Shown: positions 15,335 through 24,426 of the stretch, in pieces | Numbering within the stretch: position 1 is the stretch's first letter | How the letters are laid out: each line of letters starts with the position of its first letter | Source of the DNA: Altererythrobacter ishigakiensis | GTDB lineage: Bacteria > Pseudomonadota > Alphaproteobacteria > Sphingomonadales > Sphingomonadaceae | Length of the DNA stretch: 64,000 bases | Direction of reading: 5' to 3' | NCBI RefSeq assembly: GCF_001663155.1 | Contig: NZ_CP015963.1 | Location: forward strand, 1,326,001 to 1,390,000 | Notes under the pieces: generated by a model | Databases searched by the model: none | What the model saw: only the letters and a program-made list of their open reading frames with translations | What the model was told of the DNA's origin: nothing | Made by a program: the position numbers and the translations under genes

Positions 15335-15817
15335 TCACGCACTGACGCCTGACGGCACAACCCCCGTCCAAGCGACGAGAATACCGCCGATAGCAATCGC
15401 CACACCATATGGAAATTTGGCATGCAGGCTGCCTTCTTCAGGCTTCTTGAAAGGAAGGATCCGACGCAGAATCATCCAGCTCAAGATGGAAACGATACCG
15501 GCAATAGACACCCAAAGCAGCAGATTGAGGCCCTCTGAGAGCGGAAAAAACGCGGCAAGTCCGGCGTAGAACTTCGCGTCGCCAGCCCCCATTATTCCCG
15601 CTGCAAAAATGCCCGCGCCGATTACCATCGCGATCATGGCATGCGCAAAGTGCCAGCCTGTGAGAGCGAAACCACCGAGATAATAGGCATAAGCCAGTCC
15701 CAGCACGAGCAGCGCGAGACACAACCAGTTCGGCAATCGGCGGGTTCGCATGTCACTGACGGCCCCTATGACGAGGAGCGCAGTCAGTGCTGCTGGCCAA
15801 AGCAGCGCTGTATCCAA
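15335..15817 (-). CDS. cpaA: Flp/Tad prepilin peptidase
   Basis: A 160-residue inner-membrane aspartic peptidase of the CpaA/TadV (A24) type, which cleaves the leader of Flp prepilin and pseudopilins. The two catalytic aspartates are Asp22 in VSDMRTRRLPN and Asp80 in MGAGDAKFYAG, the latter being the GxGD motif. Several hydrophobic segments flank them. Like other TadV proteins it lacks the N-terminal methylase domain of PilD. In many bacteria this gene comes early in the cluster; here it is near the end, after tadD. It lies four bases after the TPR gene on the minus strand. Confidence 0.9.
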   Translation of the reverse strand: MDTALLWPAALTALLVIGAVSDMRTRRLPNWLCLALLVLGLAYAYYLGGFALTGWHFAHAMIAMVIGAGIFAAGIMGAGDAKFYAGLAAFFPLSEGLNLLLWVSIAGIVSILSWMILRRILPFKKPEEGSLHAKFPYGVAIAIGGILVAWTGVVPSGVSA

Positions 15818-15820
15818 GGA

Positions 15821-16627
15821 TTAGTCCTCGCTACCGCGGCGCAATGAAATCCGCACAGGATAGTTGCGCGAACGAGGGCTAGCACTCCAGCGTGGACCAC
15901 CGCGAGAGACGGTGATGCGCGCGCGGCGTGGCTCTGCGATTGCCGTTTGGCTATCCTGACTGACCCGCGATGCAGCTGCTTCAGGCTGAGGAGCGCTGCG
16001 AATCTGGATTTCCGCCTGACGAACCGGTTGACGTGCAGCAGGAGTATCGGTCTTTGCTGCAGGCGCAATCGCCACTTCGTTTTCGGATACACGTTCAACC
16101 TGAGCCGGAGCAGGGGTCGAGATAGCGACCGCGCCCCGATCATCGATCTCCGGTTCGATCAAGCCTTCTTCAACCGCAGTTTTCTCTGCCTGCGCAAGCA
16201 ATGCCTGTGTTTTTGCTTCGCGCATTGCCAGCGCGCGGGCAGAATTGCCAAGCGGCGACTGGTAAAAGCGCGAGAGATTGGCGGCATACTTCGGATTGCT
16301 CGGGTCAACTTTGACCGCAGCCTGGAAGTAACGTTCTGCCAAATCGGCCCGGCCAAGCCGTGCATAGGAAACACCAAGGCCATTGAAGGCATCGGCGGCA
16401 TGGCTCTCATTCAAGGCGGCCAAACGGAATTGCTGGATGGCGCTGGCGATATTGCCTTGCTCAAGCGCCAGTCTGCCTTTCTGCAGTTCTTCACTGCCAA
16501 AAACTTCAGCGCGCTGTTCAGTCTGAGCTGGCTTTGGTCCGAAACCGAGGGCGTTCACGAAGCTTTGACACCCCCCCAATGCGAGTGCTGCGGCGATGCA
16601 GCACGATGTGCGGTAGATCTGTTTCAT
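15821..16627 (-). CDS. tadD: TadD-like TPR lipoprotein
   Basis: A 268-residue lipoprotein with signal peptide and lipobox LGGC (Cys20), followed by tetratricopeptide repeats at about residues 45-145. The clearest units read IQQFRLAALNESHAADAFNG and LAERYFQAAVKVDPSNPKYA. A long, low-complexity, Arg/Pro-rich C-terminus follows. TadD is thought to assist secretin assembly in the outer membrane. The ATG at 16627 has a strong GGAGG eight bases ahead; the frame is open upstream but unlikely to be used. It directly follows tadC. Confidence 0.82.
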   Translation of the reverse strand: MKQIYRTSCCIAAALALGGCQSFVNALGFGPKPAQTEQRAEVFGSEELQKGRLALEQGNIASAIQQFRLAALNESHAADAFNGLGVSYARLGRADLAERYFQAAVKVDPSNPKYAANLSRFYQSPLGNSARALAMREAKTQALLAQAEKTAVEEGLIEPEIDDRGAVAISTPAPAQVERVSENEVAIAPAAKTDTPAARQPVRQAEIQIRSAPQPEAAASRVSQDSQTAIAEPRRARITVSRGGPRWSASPRSRNYPVRISLRRGSED

Positions 16628-16628
16628 A

Positions 16629-17600
16629 TCAAGAGCCTCCCTGCAGGGCTGGTAGTACTTCACGGATCGACATGACAATGGCTGGAAGAATGATCACGCC
16701 TATCATTGTCGGAAGCATAAAAACAACTAGTGGGATCGAAAGCAAGACAGGCAGCCGGTGTGCCTTTTCTTCAGCTCTCAGGCGGCGTGCCTCGCGCATT
16801 TCTGACGAATAGACACGTAAAGTAGTCGCTAAGCTCGTTCCGAGTTTGTCCGATTGGATGAGCAGTGTGGCGAAAGACTTGATCTCGTCGACGCCGGCGG
16901 TTTCACCAAGTTTGCGTAAGGCGTCTTCTCTGCTCGCACCCGCTCGCATTAGTAGAGTCGTTTCCGTCAGCATTTCAGAAATTCGCGGATGAGTTGTCGC
17001 GAGTTCACGACCGACGCGATCGAGGGCTGATTCAAGCCCTAAACCTGCCTCGACGCAGACCAGCATCAAATCCAGACTGTCCGGGAACCCATTGACGATT
17101 TCTTCGCGGCGCCGATCAGCCTTTGCACGAATAAATAGATTGGGCAAATAGGCGCCCATGACCATTAGAACAGCACTGCCGATGTAGAGTTGCCAGAGAG
17201 TTGGTGGCTCAGTTCGCAGCCACGCAGCCAACAGCCAAAGACCCGGCAACGCAAATATCATGATCAATCGGACGAACGTATAAACCCGTGGCGCAGACTC
17301 TGATAGATAGCCTGCCGCCTTGAGCTGTTTGGATATTTCCGATTCCGCCGTGTCAGAAAGGTTGAAACCGGCCTCTTCAATCCGTTTGACCATTCTGGCC
17401 CAAGCGCCTTCGCTGCGCTGTCGGGTCAGTGTCTCTTGCGCTGCACCGCCGTCACCGCCAAGCGAAGCGAGTTGGCGGGACACACGCATCCGGCTCGATG
17501 TAGCGCTGGATACAAACAGGACTACAGCTGCGACGGCGCCGAAGATAAGCAGCAGGATGAGCGCCCTTATCACCCAGTTGGAAGTTGCAAACTCTAACAT
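16629..17600 (-). CDS. tadC: Tad pilus inner-membrane platform protein TadC
   Basis: A 323-residue protein with a type II secretion system F domain. There is an N-terminal transmembrane segment (about 10-32), a cytosolic region, further hydrophobic segments at about 108-128 and 135-155, the T2SF core (GFPDSLDLMLVCVEAGLGLE, about residues 180-200) and a final hydrophobic hairpin near 285-310. TadB and TadC form the membrane platform that works with the CpaF ATPase. It follows tadB with one base between genes. Confidence 0.9.
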   Translation of the reverse strand: MLEFATSNWVIRALILLLIFGAVAAVVLFVSSATSSRMRVSRQLASLGGDGGAAQETLTRQRSEGAWARMVKRIEEAGFNLSDTAESEISKQLKAAGYLSESAPRVYTFVRLIMIFALPGLWLLAAWLRTEPPTLWQLYIGSAVLMVMGAYLPNLFIRAKADRRREEIVNGFPDSLDLMLVCVEAGLGLESALDRVGRELATTHPRISEMLTETTLLMRAGASREDALRKLGETAGVDEIKSFATLLIQSDKLGTSLATTLRVYSSEMREARRLRAEEKAHRLPVLLSIPLVVFMLPTMIGVIILPAIVMSIREVLPALQGGS

Positions 17601-17601
17601 G

Positions 17602-18603
17602 CTAAACCTTTAGATCGACCATGCGGCGAATAATGTAGACGCCAAGGAAATACATAATTATCAAACTAATGGCCCCGTAGAGAAAAATTGGATCCTCAGC
17701 ATTCTCAAGATAGTACTGGGGGGTCAGAACAAAGATCGATACAAATGCAAAGATCGGTAGTACGGTCAGCATCCAGGCCGTCATCCGGCCCTCAGAACTG
17801 AGAGCCTTAACCTTTAGGAACATCTGGTGGCGATCACGGATAACCTTTGAGATGTTCTCCAGTATCTCTGCGAGATTACCACCAGTCTGGCTTTGAACCG
17901 AGAGTGAGACAACAAACATCTTCATGTCCTCGAGCTCCCAGCGATCTGCCATATGTTCCAGCGCGCCAACAAGATCGGCGCCATATGCCACTTCGTCACT
18001 AATCAAGCCGAATTCGGACCCGATCGGGTCTTCCATTTCTTTGGTCAAGAGATCAATGGCCGAGGCGATCGGGTGCCCGGAGCGCAAGGCGCGGACGAAT
18101 ATGTCAAGCGCAATCGGGAACTGATATTCCATTCGTTTGCGGCGCGATTGCGCTATTCGGCTGATCACCAGCAGAGGAATTCCCACCGCAACCGCCAACG
18201 AGAATAACAGGCAAATCAAGACCGATCCGACACTAACCGGTAGACCAACGAGCGTCGATCCGAAGACGCTAAGTAGGAACACTCCGATCAGTCCAATGAC
18301 CATAAAGAAAAGCAACTGTGTTGTGGTCAGAGATATCCCGGATGTGAATACCATCCGCTGCATCTTCACGATCGAGCTATCAAGAAACGCGGGCAGATTG
18401 GACGAACTTTGCGGGCGGTTCTTGATCAGTTGCCCGATGATCTCCTCACGGTCCTGACCAGAGCTGATCAATTCCAGCCGTCGGTTGATCGCACCTTTGT
18501 GGCTTCTGCTTTTGGCGTAGCTGGTCGCAAAGAATTGCGTGACCAGAAATACGCCCGCAAACAGCGCGACAAGGATTAGGATACGAATTATCTCTGTTGT
18601 CAT
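17602..18603 (-). CDS. tadB: Tad pilus inner-membrane platform protein TadB
   Basis: A 333-residue protein with a T2SF domain. Hydrophobic segments lie near residues 5-25, 95-118, 122-148 and at the C-terminus (about 275-320). The T2SF core reads FPIALDIFVRALRSGHPIAS near residue 170, followed by GGNLAEILENISKVIRDR, a conserved TadB motif. It pairs with TadC as the pilus assembly platform. It lies three bases downstream of cpaF on the minus strand. Confidence 0.9.
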   Translation of the reverse strand: MTTEIIRILILVALFAGVFLVTQFFATSYAKSRSHKGAINRRLELISSGQDREEIIGQLIKNRPQSSSNLPAFLDSSIVKMQRMVFTSGISLTTTQLLFFMVIGLIGVFLLSVFGSTLVGLPVSVGSVLICLLFSLAVAVGIPLLVISRIAQSRRKRMEYQFPIALDIFVRALRSGHPIASAIDLLTKEMEDPIGSEFGLISDEVAYGADLVGALEHMADRWELEDMKMFVVSLSVQSQTGGNLAEILENISKVIRDRHQMFLKVKALSSEGRMTAWMLTVLPIFAFVSIFVLTPQYYLENAEDPIFLYGAISLIIMYFLGVYIIRRMVDLKV

Positions 18604-18606
18604 TGC

Positions 18607-19998
18607 TTAGCCAATCTTCAGCTCTGGGCGGAACAGTTCGGCTGGCAGTTTGATGCCATGCGCCTCTGCATCGAGCAGGAACTTCGGACGAATTCCGGTC
18701 GCTTCGAAGTGACCGATCACCATATTGTTTTCGTCAATACCTTCCTTCTTGAAACGGAAGATTTCCTGCATCGTGATTGTGTCACCTTCCATCCCGGTGA
18801 TTTCCGAAAGGCTGGTAACGCGGCGGCGGCCATCACTAAGGCGCGATACCTGGAGGACAACATTTACGGCGGAGGCGATCTGGTTACGTGCGGCGCGCTG
18901 CGGCATGTCGATCCCGCTCATGCCGATCATCTGTTCAACACGGCTTAAGGAGTCGCGCGAAGAGTTAGCGTGCACGGTCGTCATTGAGCCATCATGACCG
19001 GTATTCATTGCCTGCAACATGTCAAAAGCTTCGCCTGCGCGAACCTCGCCCACGATGATCCGGTCCGGGCGCATTCGTAGCGCGTTCTTGACCAGATCAC
19101 GCTGGCTCACCTCGCCACGGCCTTCGATGTTTGGCGGGCGTGTTTCGAGACGTGCTACGTGGGTCTGCTGCAACTGAAGTTCAGCCGAGTCCTCGATAGT
19201 AACGATGCGCTCACGTTCGTCTATATAGGAAGACAATGCGTTAAGCATGGTCGTCTTACCCGAGCCTGTACCGCCTGAAATTAACACGTTACGGCGCGAA
19301 CCCACGATCGCATGGAGTACTTCGGCCATGGCTTCCGGCACAGATCCCAAAGCCACAAGCTTGTCCATGCTGATCGGTACCTTGGCAAATTTCCGGATCG
19401 AGAGCAGCGATCCATCGAGCGCAAGCGGTGCGATGATCGCATTGACACGGCTGCCGTCTTTGAGACGCGCATCTACGAAAGGCGAGCTTTCATCAATGCG
19501 GCGGCCAACGGCGCTGACGATTTTCTGGATGATGCGCATCAGGTGCTTTTCATCCTGAAAACGGGTGGCCATGCGTTCAAGAACACCTTGGCGTTCAACG
19601 AAAACGGTATCGGCACCGTTGACCAGGATATCGGTGATCCCCTCATCCTTGAGCAAGGGTTCGAGAGGGCCGAGGCCCAAGAGCTCGTCCATTACTTCAT
19701 CAATCAGCGTGGCGCGCTCTTCACGGTTCAGCGGCTGGTCAAAAGTGACCAGAAGTTCAGGAACTACTTGCGCGATTTCGGCCTTGATTTGCTCTTCCGG
19801 CAGTTTGTCCAGCATCGAGAGATTGATGCGGTCTAACAAACCCTGGTGGATTGCCATCCGCATTTGCAGCAAGGTTTCCTGCCGCTCGCTGGTCTGCGGG
19901 TGCAGGGAAACCACCTCAGCGGGTGGCTGATCATTATGCTCCAGTTCGTGCTGTTCTTCGACAGCGTTTTCGCCCTCAGGACGTTTAATCTTCCACAT
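18607..19998 (-). CDS. cpaF: Tad pilus assembly ATPase CpaF/TadA
   Basis: A 463-residue secretion ATPase of the VirB11/PilT superfamily that powers Flp pilus assembly and, in some Tad systems, retraction. The Walker A box is GGTGSGKTT (Lys248), followed by the Asp box ([14 protein letters not shown]), a Walker B region ([14 protein letters not shown]) and the His box ([13 protein letters not shown]). The N-terminal about 90 residues form the CpaF-type helical extension. It lies one base after cpaE and is co-transcribed with it. Confidence 0.95.
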   Translation of the reverse strand: MWKIKRPEGENAVEEQHELEHNDQPPAEVVSLHPQTSERQETLLQMRMAIHQGLLDRINLSMLDKLPEEQIKAEIAQVVPELLVTFDQPLNREERATLIDEVMDELLGLGPLEPLLKDEGITDILVNGADTVFVERQGVLERMATRFQDEKHLMRIIQKIVSAVGRRIDESSPFVDARLKDGSRVNAIIAPLALDGSLLSIRKFAKVPISMDKLVALGSVPEAMAEVLHAIVGSRRNVLISGGTGSGKTTMLNALSSYIDERERIVTIEDSAELQLQQTHVARLETRPPNIEGRGEVSQRDLVKNALRMRPDRIIVGEVRAGEAFDMLQAMNTGHDGSMTTVHANSSRDSLSRVEQMIGMSGIDMPQRAARNQIASAVNVVLQVSRLSDGRRRVTSLSEITGMEGDTITMQEIFRFKKEGIDENNMVIGHFEATGIRPKFLLDAEAHGIKLPAELFRPELKIG

Positions 19999-19999
19999 G

Positions 20000-21184
20000 T
20001 TATTCTGCCTCCGCCAGACGCTCTGCCACCAGATCGCTCAGCTTCATGATATCCTTGCTGAACTTGCTGCGTTTCTGGACTGCGTAAATCAGCTGGCCTT
20101 GGTCTTGCGCTTCGCGCAACAGGCTTTCTTCTTCACTCAGAGTGGCTAGCACAGGATGCTTGAGGGCTTTCTCTGCGTCGTTTGCGTCGATGCTCTTGAA
20201 CAGCTTCTTCTCGACCTGGTTTAAGACAACATGGATTGAATCCTTACTTATGCCCATCGATATGAGGAAATCGAGCTGGCGTTTGGCATGGCGCAGGCTG
20301 GGGATCGTCAACATTCCAACTAGAATTGACATGTCGGCTGCGTATACAGTCGAAAGGGACCAATTGGTGAATGATGCAGGCAAGTCGATTAAAACAACAT
20401 CATACTCGCGTCGCGCCAGAGTAATGACGCGCATCAATTGTTCGAAATCAATCGATTCAATCGGAACGATGTCGGTAGGTGGCGAGATCACATCAACCAG
20501 ATCGTGACCCTTCGTGGCGACTGACCGCAGCAGTTCACTGTCAAGACGATCGCCCGCCTCAATCAAGTCCATCAGCGACTGGCGAGAGCTAGCGCCGAGG
20601 TACTGCGAAACGTCTCCGGACTGAAGATCAAGATCAATGATACAGGCACGATGGCCTTCGCCAAGATCATGGGCCATCTGTGCGGCCAGGTGTGTTGCCA
20701 CAGTTGTAGAACCCGCACCACCGATGCTCTTGATTACAGTGATGAAAGGCGCGAGAGCCCGTTCACCTTCAACTTCAGGATCGATCTGTTGCGCTGTGTC
20801 GACAATTGACGTGACCAGTTCGTCGAGAGTGAAGGGCAGGGCAACAATGTCACTGACACCGCGGCGCAAAAGAGTGCGCGTCGTCGCGATGTCCACGTCA
20901 GCGAGACCCGCAATTACCTTGATGCTCGGCAGTTGCGCCCGCAGCACGTCAACACGCTCAAGCGAATTGCGTGATGCAGGATCTACTTCGATCACAACAA
21001 CAGAAGCCGCTGCAAGGTCAGCAATCGGCAGCTTGTCCTCGATGCCGCAGGCGATCGCTTTCACCTGGCTCGCAAGTCCTGCTAAACCCGACAACATGCC
21101 GGGCTGTGCGACAACCATCACCCCTTTAGGTAAGTTGCCAACCGTCTCTCCGGCTGAATTTTGAATGTTGTCCATTTTACTCAT
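20000..21184 (-). CDS. cpaE: Tad pilus localization protein CpaE/TadZ
   Basis: A 394-residue protein with an N-terminal response-regulator-like receiver domain (about 25-130) and a C-terminal MinD/ParA-like ATPase domain (about 140-375). In the P-loop position it reads SIGGAGSTTVATHLA, so the invariant lysine is replaced by Ser. This departure from MinD is known in TadZ/CpaE proteins. Later landmarks are CIIDLDLQSGDVSQYLG and VLIDLPASFTNW. CpaE directs where pili are built. The ATG at 21184 was preferred over one 12 bases upstream. Confidence 0.9.
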   Translation of the reverse strand: MSKMDNIQNSAGETVGNLPKGVMVVAQPGMLSGLAGLASQVKAIACGIEDKLPIADLAAASVVVIEVDPASRNSLERVDVLRAQLPSIKVIAGLADVDIATTRTLLRRGVSDIVALPFTLDELVTSIVDTAQQIDPEVEGERALAPFITVIKSIGGAGSTTVATHLAAQMAHDLGEGHRACIIDLDLQSGDVSQYLGASSRQSLMDLIEAGDRLDSELLRSVATKGHDLVDVISPPTDIVPIESIDFEQLMRVITLARREYDVVLIDLPASFTNWSLSTVYAADMSILVGMLTIPSLRHAKRQLDFLISMGISKDSIHVVLNQVEKKLFKSIDANDAEKALKHPVLATLSEEESLLREAQDQGQLIYAVQKRSKFSKDIMKLSDLVAERLAEAE

Positions 21185-21201
21185 GCTACTTCTCAAAAAG
21201 C

Positions 21202-21828
21202 TCAGTTCGATCTCGAACCATTCGCATCTTCTGCGGTAATAGAATAGGCAAAATCCGGCAAATCTACTGACGTCCCGATGGGAGACAAAGTGACCGGAGT
21301 GTATTGAAGGTTAACGAGGCGCACTGTGATCAATGGGGCCGCGTCCGGGCCATTTGGGTCGCCAGCATAGCCGAGCCCGCTGCCGCGATATTCGACCCTA
21401 ATATTAGCGTCTTGCACACCAGGATAGTAGGCCCGCATTCGATCCGCGAGGTTGCCAAATGCGATTGATTGGAAAGCAATTGGCCCAAGCGTGCCGCAAT
21501 CCGTCCCTTGGCATGGATCGCAGCCGGTTGAGTCGCACCTCACATAGAAGTCGAGTTGAGGCAGGCGGTCACCCTGCTGAATTTGCGTGCCGCCAATCGT
21601 CTGGTTCACAAAACTTACGTCGAGACCAGAGGTGACCGGATCCGTTACAGCGGCGTAACGGGCGCCGGCCTGCGTCGCTTTTTCCAGCTGATTGATCCGC
21701 CACGAATAGATGCCAACGTCAATCGTGCCGAGCAGCAGGAGGAGGAAGAGCGGCAGGACCAGAGCAAACTCTGCTGCGAGTCCGCTCTCATCGCGGGCAA
21801 AACGATCAAGGAAAGAATGGATGCTCAT
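21202..21828 (-). CDS. TadE/TadF-like pseudopilin
   Basis: A 208-residue protein with a type IV pseudopilin N-terminus: RDESGLAAEFALVLPLF near residues 12-28, where CpaA could cut after Gly, then a long hydrophobic helix. The globular part holds four cysteines in CDSTGCDPCQGTDC, a cluster likely to form disulfides or bind metal. TadE/F proteins are minor pilins needed for Flp pilus formation. Its ATG overlaps the preceding tadE stop (ATGA). It could equally be called a second TadE. Confidence 0.8.
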   Translation of the reverse strand: MSIHSFLDRFARDESGLAAEFALVLPLFLLLLLGTIDVGIYSWRINQLEKATQAGARYAAVTDPVTSGLDVSFVNQTIGGTQIQQGDRLPQLDFYVRCDSTGCDPCQGTDCGTLGPIAFQSIAFGNLADRMRAYYPGVQDANIRVEYRGSGLGYAGDPNGPDAAPLITVRLVNLQYTPVTLSPIGTSVDLPDFAYSITAEDANGSRSN

Positions 21829-22334
21829 ATGCCCATTACCGTGGCTTGCTGGGATGCGCCGATACTGTAGCTATCGGTGATGATACCCAGCCCGTTGAAA
21901 AGCGAGTCATAGCTAATCCGCGTCTCAACGGTGACCTGCGGCGCGCGCTCAGTACCATCATAGATACCCGTTTGCGATTCAGCTCCGGTCGGACAGGTTA
22001 CAGTGACAGTCACCTGACCATTGCTGTTCCAGTTCGCAATTCGTGGCGTTGTTCCGTTGATCTGACCTGTGCGCGTCAGACTCTGGATTTCAGTCAGGAC
22101 AAGTCCTTGGAACTGCTTTGCCGTACCGTCGCGGCAGTTGGCCTCGTCAAAGCTCTGGCGCGCCGCATACCGCGCGCCATCGCGCAGCGCCTTTACGATC
22201 TGGTGCTGCTGGTAAAAATAGTGGCCGGTCTCAAACCCGGTAAACAGCAACAGGATAGAGATCGGCAGGATCAGCGCCATCTCGGCAGCTGCTCCGCCGC
22301 GCGTGTCAGAAAGGAAGCGCCGAACAAACATCAT
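21825..22334 (-). CDS. tadE: TadE-like pseudopilin
   Basis: A 169-residue minor pilin. The N-terminus (RFLSDTRGGAAAEMALILPI) has the short positive leader, the Gly-Gly cleavage region and a Glu in the hydrophobic segment, as in TadE and Flp-type prepilins. The remainder is a soluble domain with two cysteines (in EANCRDG and VTCPTG). It overlaps the tadG stop by one base upstream and the next pseudopilin gene downstream by four. Confidence 0.85.
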   Translation of the reverse strand: MMFVRRFLSDTRGGAAAEMALILPISILLLFTGFETGHYFYQQHQIVKALRDGARYAARQSFDEANCRDGTAKQFQGLVLTEIQSLTRTGQINGTTPRIANWNSNGQVTVTVTCPTGAESQTGIYDGTERAPQVTVETRISYDSLFNGLGIITDSYSIGASQQATVMGI

Positions 22335-24103
22335 TATTTCACCAAGTAGGGCACATCACGGCGAATGGTGATGCCGGCGCCGGCACCAGTCGCTCTTGTG
22401 GTGTTCTCACGGACAATCTCAACATAGAGCTCATCTTTGCTGGTGAAGTGATTGCCATTGTAATTCCGGTCAGCCGCGACCTGCGGCAGGAATACGTCGA
22501 TCCATTGCGTAACGAGCACGTTAGTTGAATTCCCGCTGACGCCTTCTGCATTGCAGTTGACGATTGCAATCGACATCAAGCGGCGATCGGGAACCGACAC
22601 GGGAGAATAGCCGTGTTCAATGCTGCAGATCGACTCCCCCTTGTGCTGGACGCCGTCACCACCAGTCACTTCGGTGTAGTTGATATCCTCAAGGACATAC
22701 AGGCCGTCAACCGGGTCGCCCAGATTGGCTTCTTCCCATTTATAGACTTCGTATCGGGTTATCTCATCGATGGTCCGCTCGATGGTTCCGTCGCCATCAA
22801 GATCCTGAAGTGCGCCGGCAAGGTTTGCCCGCCATTCTGTGGGTGACCAGCTCGTGCCTACGTCATCGGCTGTACCAATCACTCCATCCTGATCAAAAGT
22901 GCGTACGTAATGTACCCGAAAATAGGTGTCGCGATCCCATTCACCGTCGCCAAACCCACCATTTAAAACTTTGCAGCTGCCCGGATCGCCGTCAGCCACG
23001 GCATGGCATTTGTCGCGCGGATGGCCCATGCTCTTTGGAGTATGCGTGTATGACACATTGGCGTTGCGCGGAAGGTATGCATCGCCGAGATAGTCCGGGT
23101 TTGCACCCGGTTTGGGCAGTCGCCAGCCACCCTGATTGTTATTGACTTGGCACGTGGCGCCAGAACCCGGTGCCGATGTTTGCGGCCGGATCATATCCTT
23201 GCGCACATTGACGGCTGATGGGCAAGGGCGTGCGCCATTATCGTCCACTTCACAGGCGTTGTTCTCGTAAACATCAAAGCGCGTGTTGGCAGATCCGGGC
23301 GCATTGGCGATGTTGCCGGTCTGTGTATCGACGGTCGCAGGGCCAGCTTGCGCGATGCAGTTGCCAGCCGAACCCCAGCCCAGTGCTTGACGTACACCGA
23401 CAGCGCCATTGGCAAGACCTACGTCGAGATACCCATAGTTTCCCGGCACCCATTGGCTGCCGCCGCCTGGCTTGGCTAAAAAACCAACGCCCTTTCGTCC
23501 ACGAGCCGGATCTGCCGCAGTTGAATTAATGTCCATTTTAGAATTCGTGGCTTCATCCGGATTGCAGATCATGAGAGGAGGGACGCGGCAAAGGGCGGAA
23601 CCAAGGCCAGCCACAGCTGACGCGTTAAGGCTACCCGTGATGGCCCCGACAATGGGCGTCAGCGCATAGTTAGCATCGCGTGTATCGACGTCCACCTGCA
23701 CGAAACCGGCCCTTTGATCGGCGTCGCTGGCGGTAATGTCGATCGGGTTCGTGCCAGCCTCTGCATCTGCTTTGGTTTCATAAAAGGTAAGCTGCACCAC
23801 GTCAGTAATGGCAACAGTTGTGCCTGCGCCATCATTGGAAAACAGAGTGTTATTGGTGACCAGCCCACCCTGAACTGCGTTGGTGGCGCGGGTAATGGCG
23901 CCAGTCTCTCGGTCTAGCTGGGTCGCGCCCGCCAGTGCCGCCTGATCCGCCGCGTTCTGCAATTCGGTATCAAGGCCAACCGCACGGGTATAGTCAAACG
24001 CCAGGCCGGCAATCGCGATCAGCGGAATGAGCGCAAGGGCATAGGTCGCTGCGACCGCGCCGTCTGCGTTCTTCACAAATCGCTTATGCCGTTCCTGTGT
24101 CAT
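22334..24103 (-). CDS. tadG: TadG-like pilus assembly protein
   Basis: A 589-residue protein. The N-terminus (residues 8-45) is the Tad-G domain: basic start, AVAATYALALIPLIAIAGLA as membrane anchor and TELQNAADQAALAGATQLDR, the usual TadG motif. The rest is a large Asp/Asn/Gly-rich extracytoplasmic region with many cysteines but no clear vWA MIDAS motif that I can read. TadG is believed to sit in the envelope and anchor or cap pilus assembly. It lies between the small lipoprotein gene and tadE. Confidence 0.8.
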   Translation of the reverse strand: MTQERHKRFVKNADGAVAATYALALIPLIAIAGLAFDYTRAVGLDTELQNAADQAALAGATQLDRETGAITRATNAVQGGLVTNNTLFSNDGAGTTVAITDVVQLTFYETKADAEAGTNPIDITASDADQRAGFVQVDVDTRDANYALTPIVGAITGSLNASAVAGLGSALCRVPPLMICNPDEATNSKMDINSTAADPARGRKGVGFLAKPGGGSQWVPGNYGYLDVGLANGAVGVRQALGWGSAGNCIAQAGPATVDTQTGNIANAPGSANTRFDVYENNACEVDDNGARPCPSAVNVRKDMIRPQTSAPGSGATCQVNNNQGGWRLPKPGANPDYLGDAYLPRNANVSYTHTPKSMGHPRDKCHAVADGDPGSCKVLNGGFGDGEWDRDTYFRVHYVRTFDQDGVIGTADDVGTSWSPTEWRANLAGALQDLDGDGTIERTIDEITRYEVYKWEEANLGDPVDGLYVLEDINYTEVTGGDGVQHKGESICSIEHGYSPVSVPDRRLMSIAIVNCNAEGVSGNSTNVLVTQWIDVFLPQVAADRNYNGNHFTSKDELYVEIVRENTTRATGAGAGITIRRDVPYLVK

Positions 24104-24129
24104 GGCTGGTCATCCCCTTGACTGCCTTC

Positions 24130-24426
24130 TTAATTGTTGCCGCCGCTACCACCGATGCTCTCGGTAGTTGAGATACGCTCAGGCTGCTTGACCTGGTCAT
24201 TGCGGTACCGTTCAATCGCCTGTGCGGCTTTCTCTGCACTCGTCGCCGGAATCGGAGTATCATACTCGGGTTCAGGATTGACAACCATCGCAGCATAGGT
24301 GGCTCGATTGGCCTCACCAAATCCCGGGTCTTGATAGCCGATCCATTCTGCATCCTCGACTGTAGCGCAAGCACTGACGCTGATTGCCATAGCGAGAAGG
24401 ACGCCGGTTTTGATCTTAAAGCTCAT
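24130..24426 (-). CDS. small lipoprotein in the CpaD position of the Tad operon
   Basis: A 98-residue lipoprotein: signal peptide and lipobox SVSAC (Cys20), then a short hydrophilic chain ending in a Gly/Asn tail. It occupies the slot right after the secretin gene where cpaD usually lies, but CpaD is about twice as long, so this is either a reduced CpaD or an unrelated protein. The ATG at 24426 overlaps the end of cpaC by 11 bases and has GAGGAG in front. A pilotin-like role for the secretin is possible but inferred from position. Confidence 0.65.
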   Translation of the reverse strand: MSFKIKTGVLLAMAISVSACATVEDAEWIGYQDPGFGEANRATYAAMVVNPEPEYDTPIPATSAEKAAQAIERYRNDQVKQPERISTTESIGGSGGNN

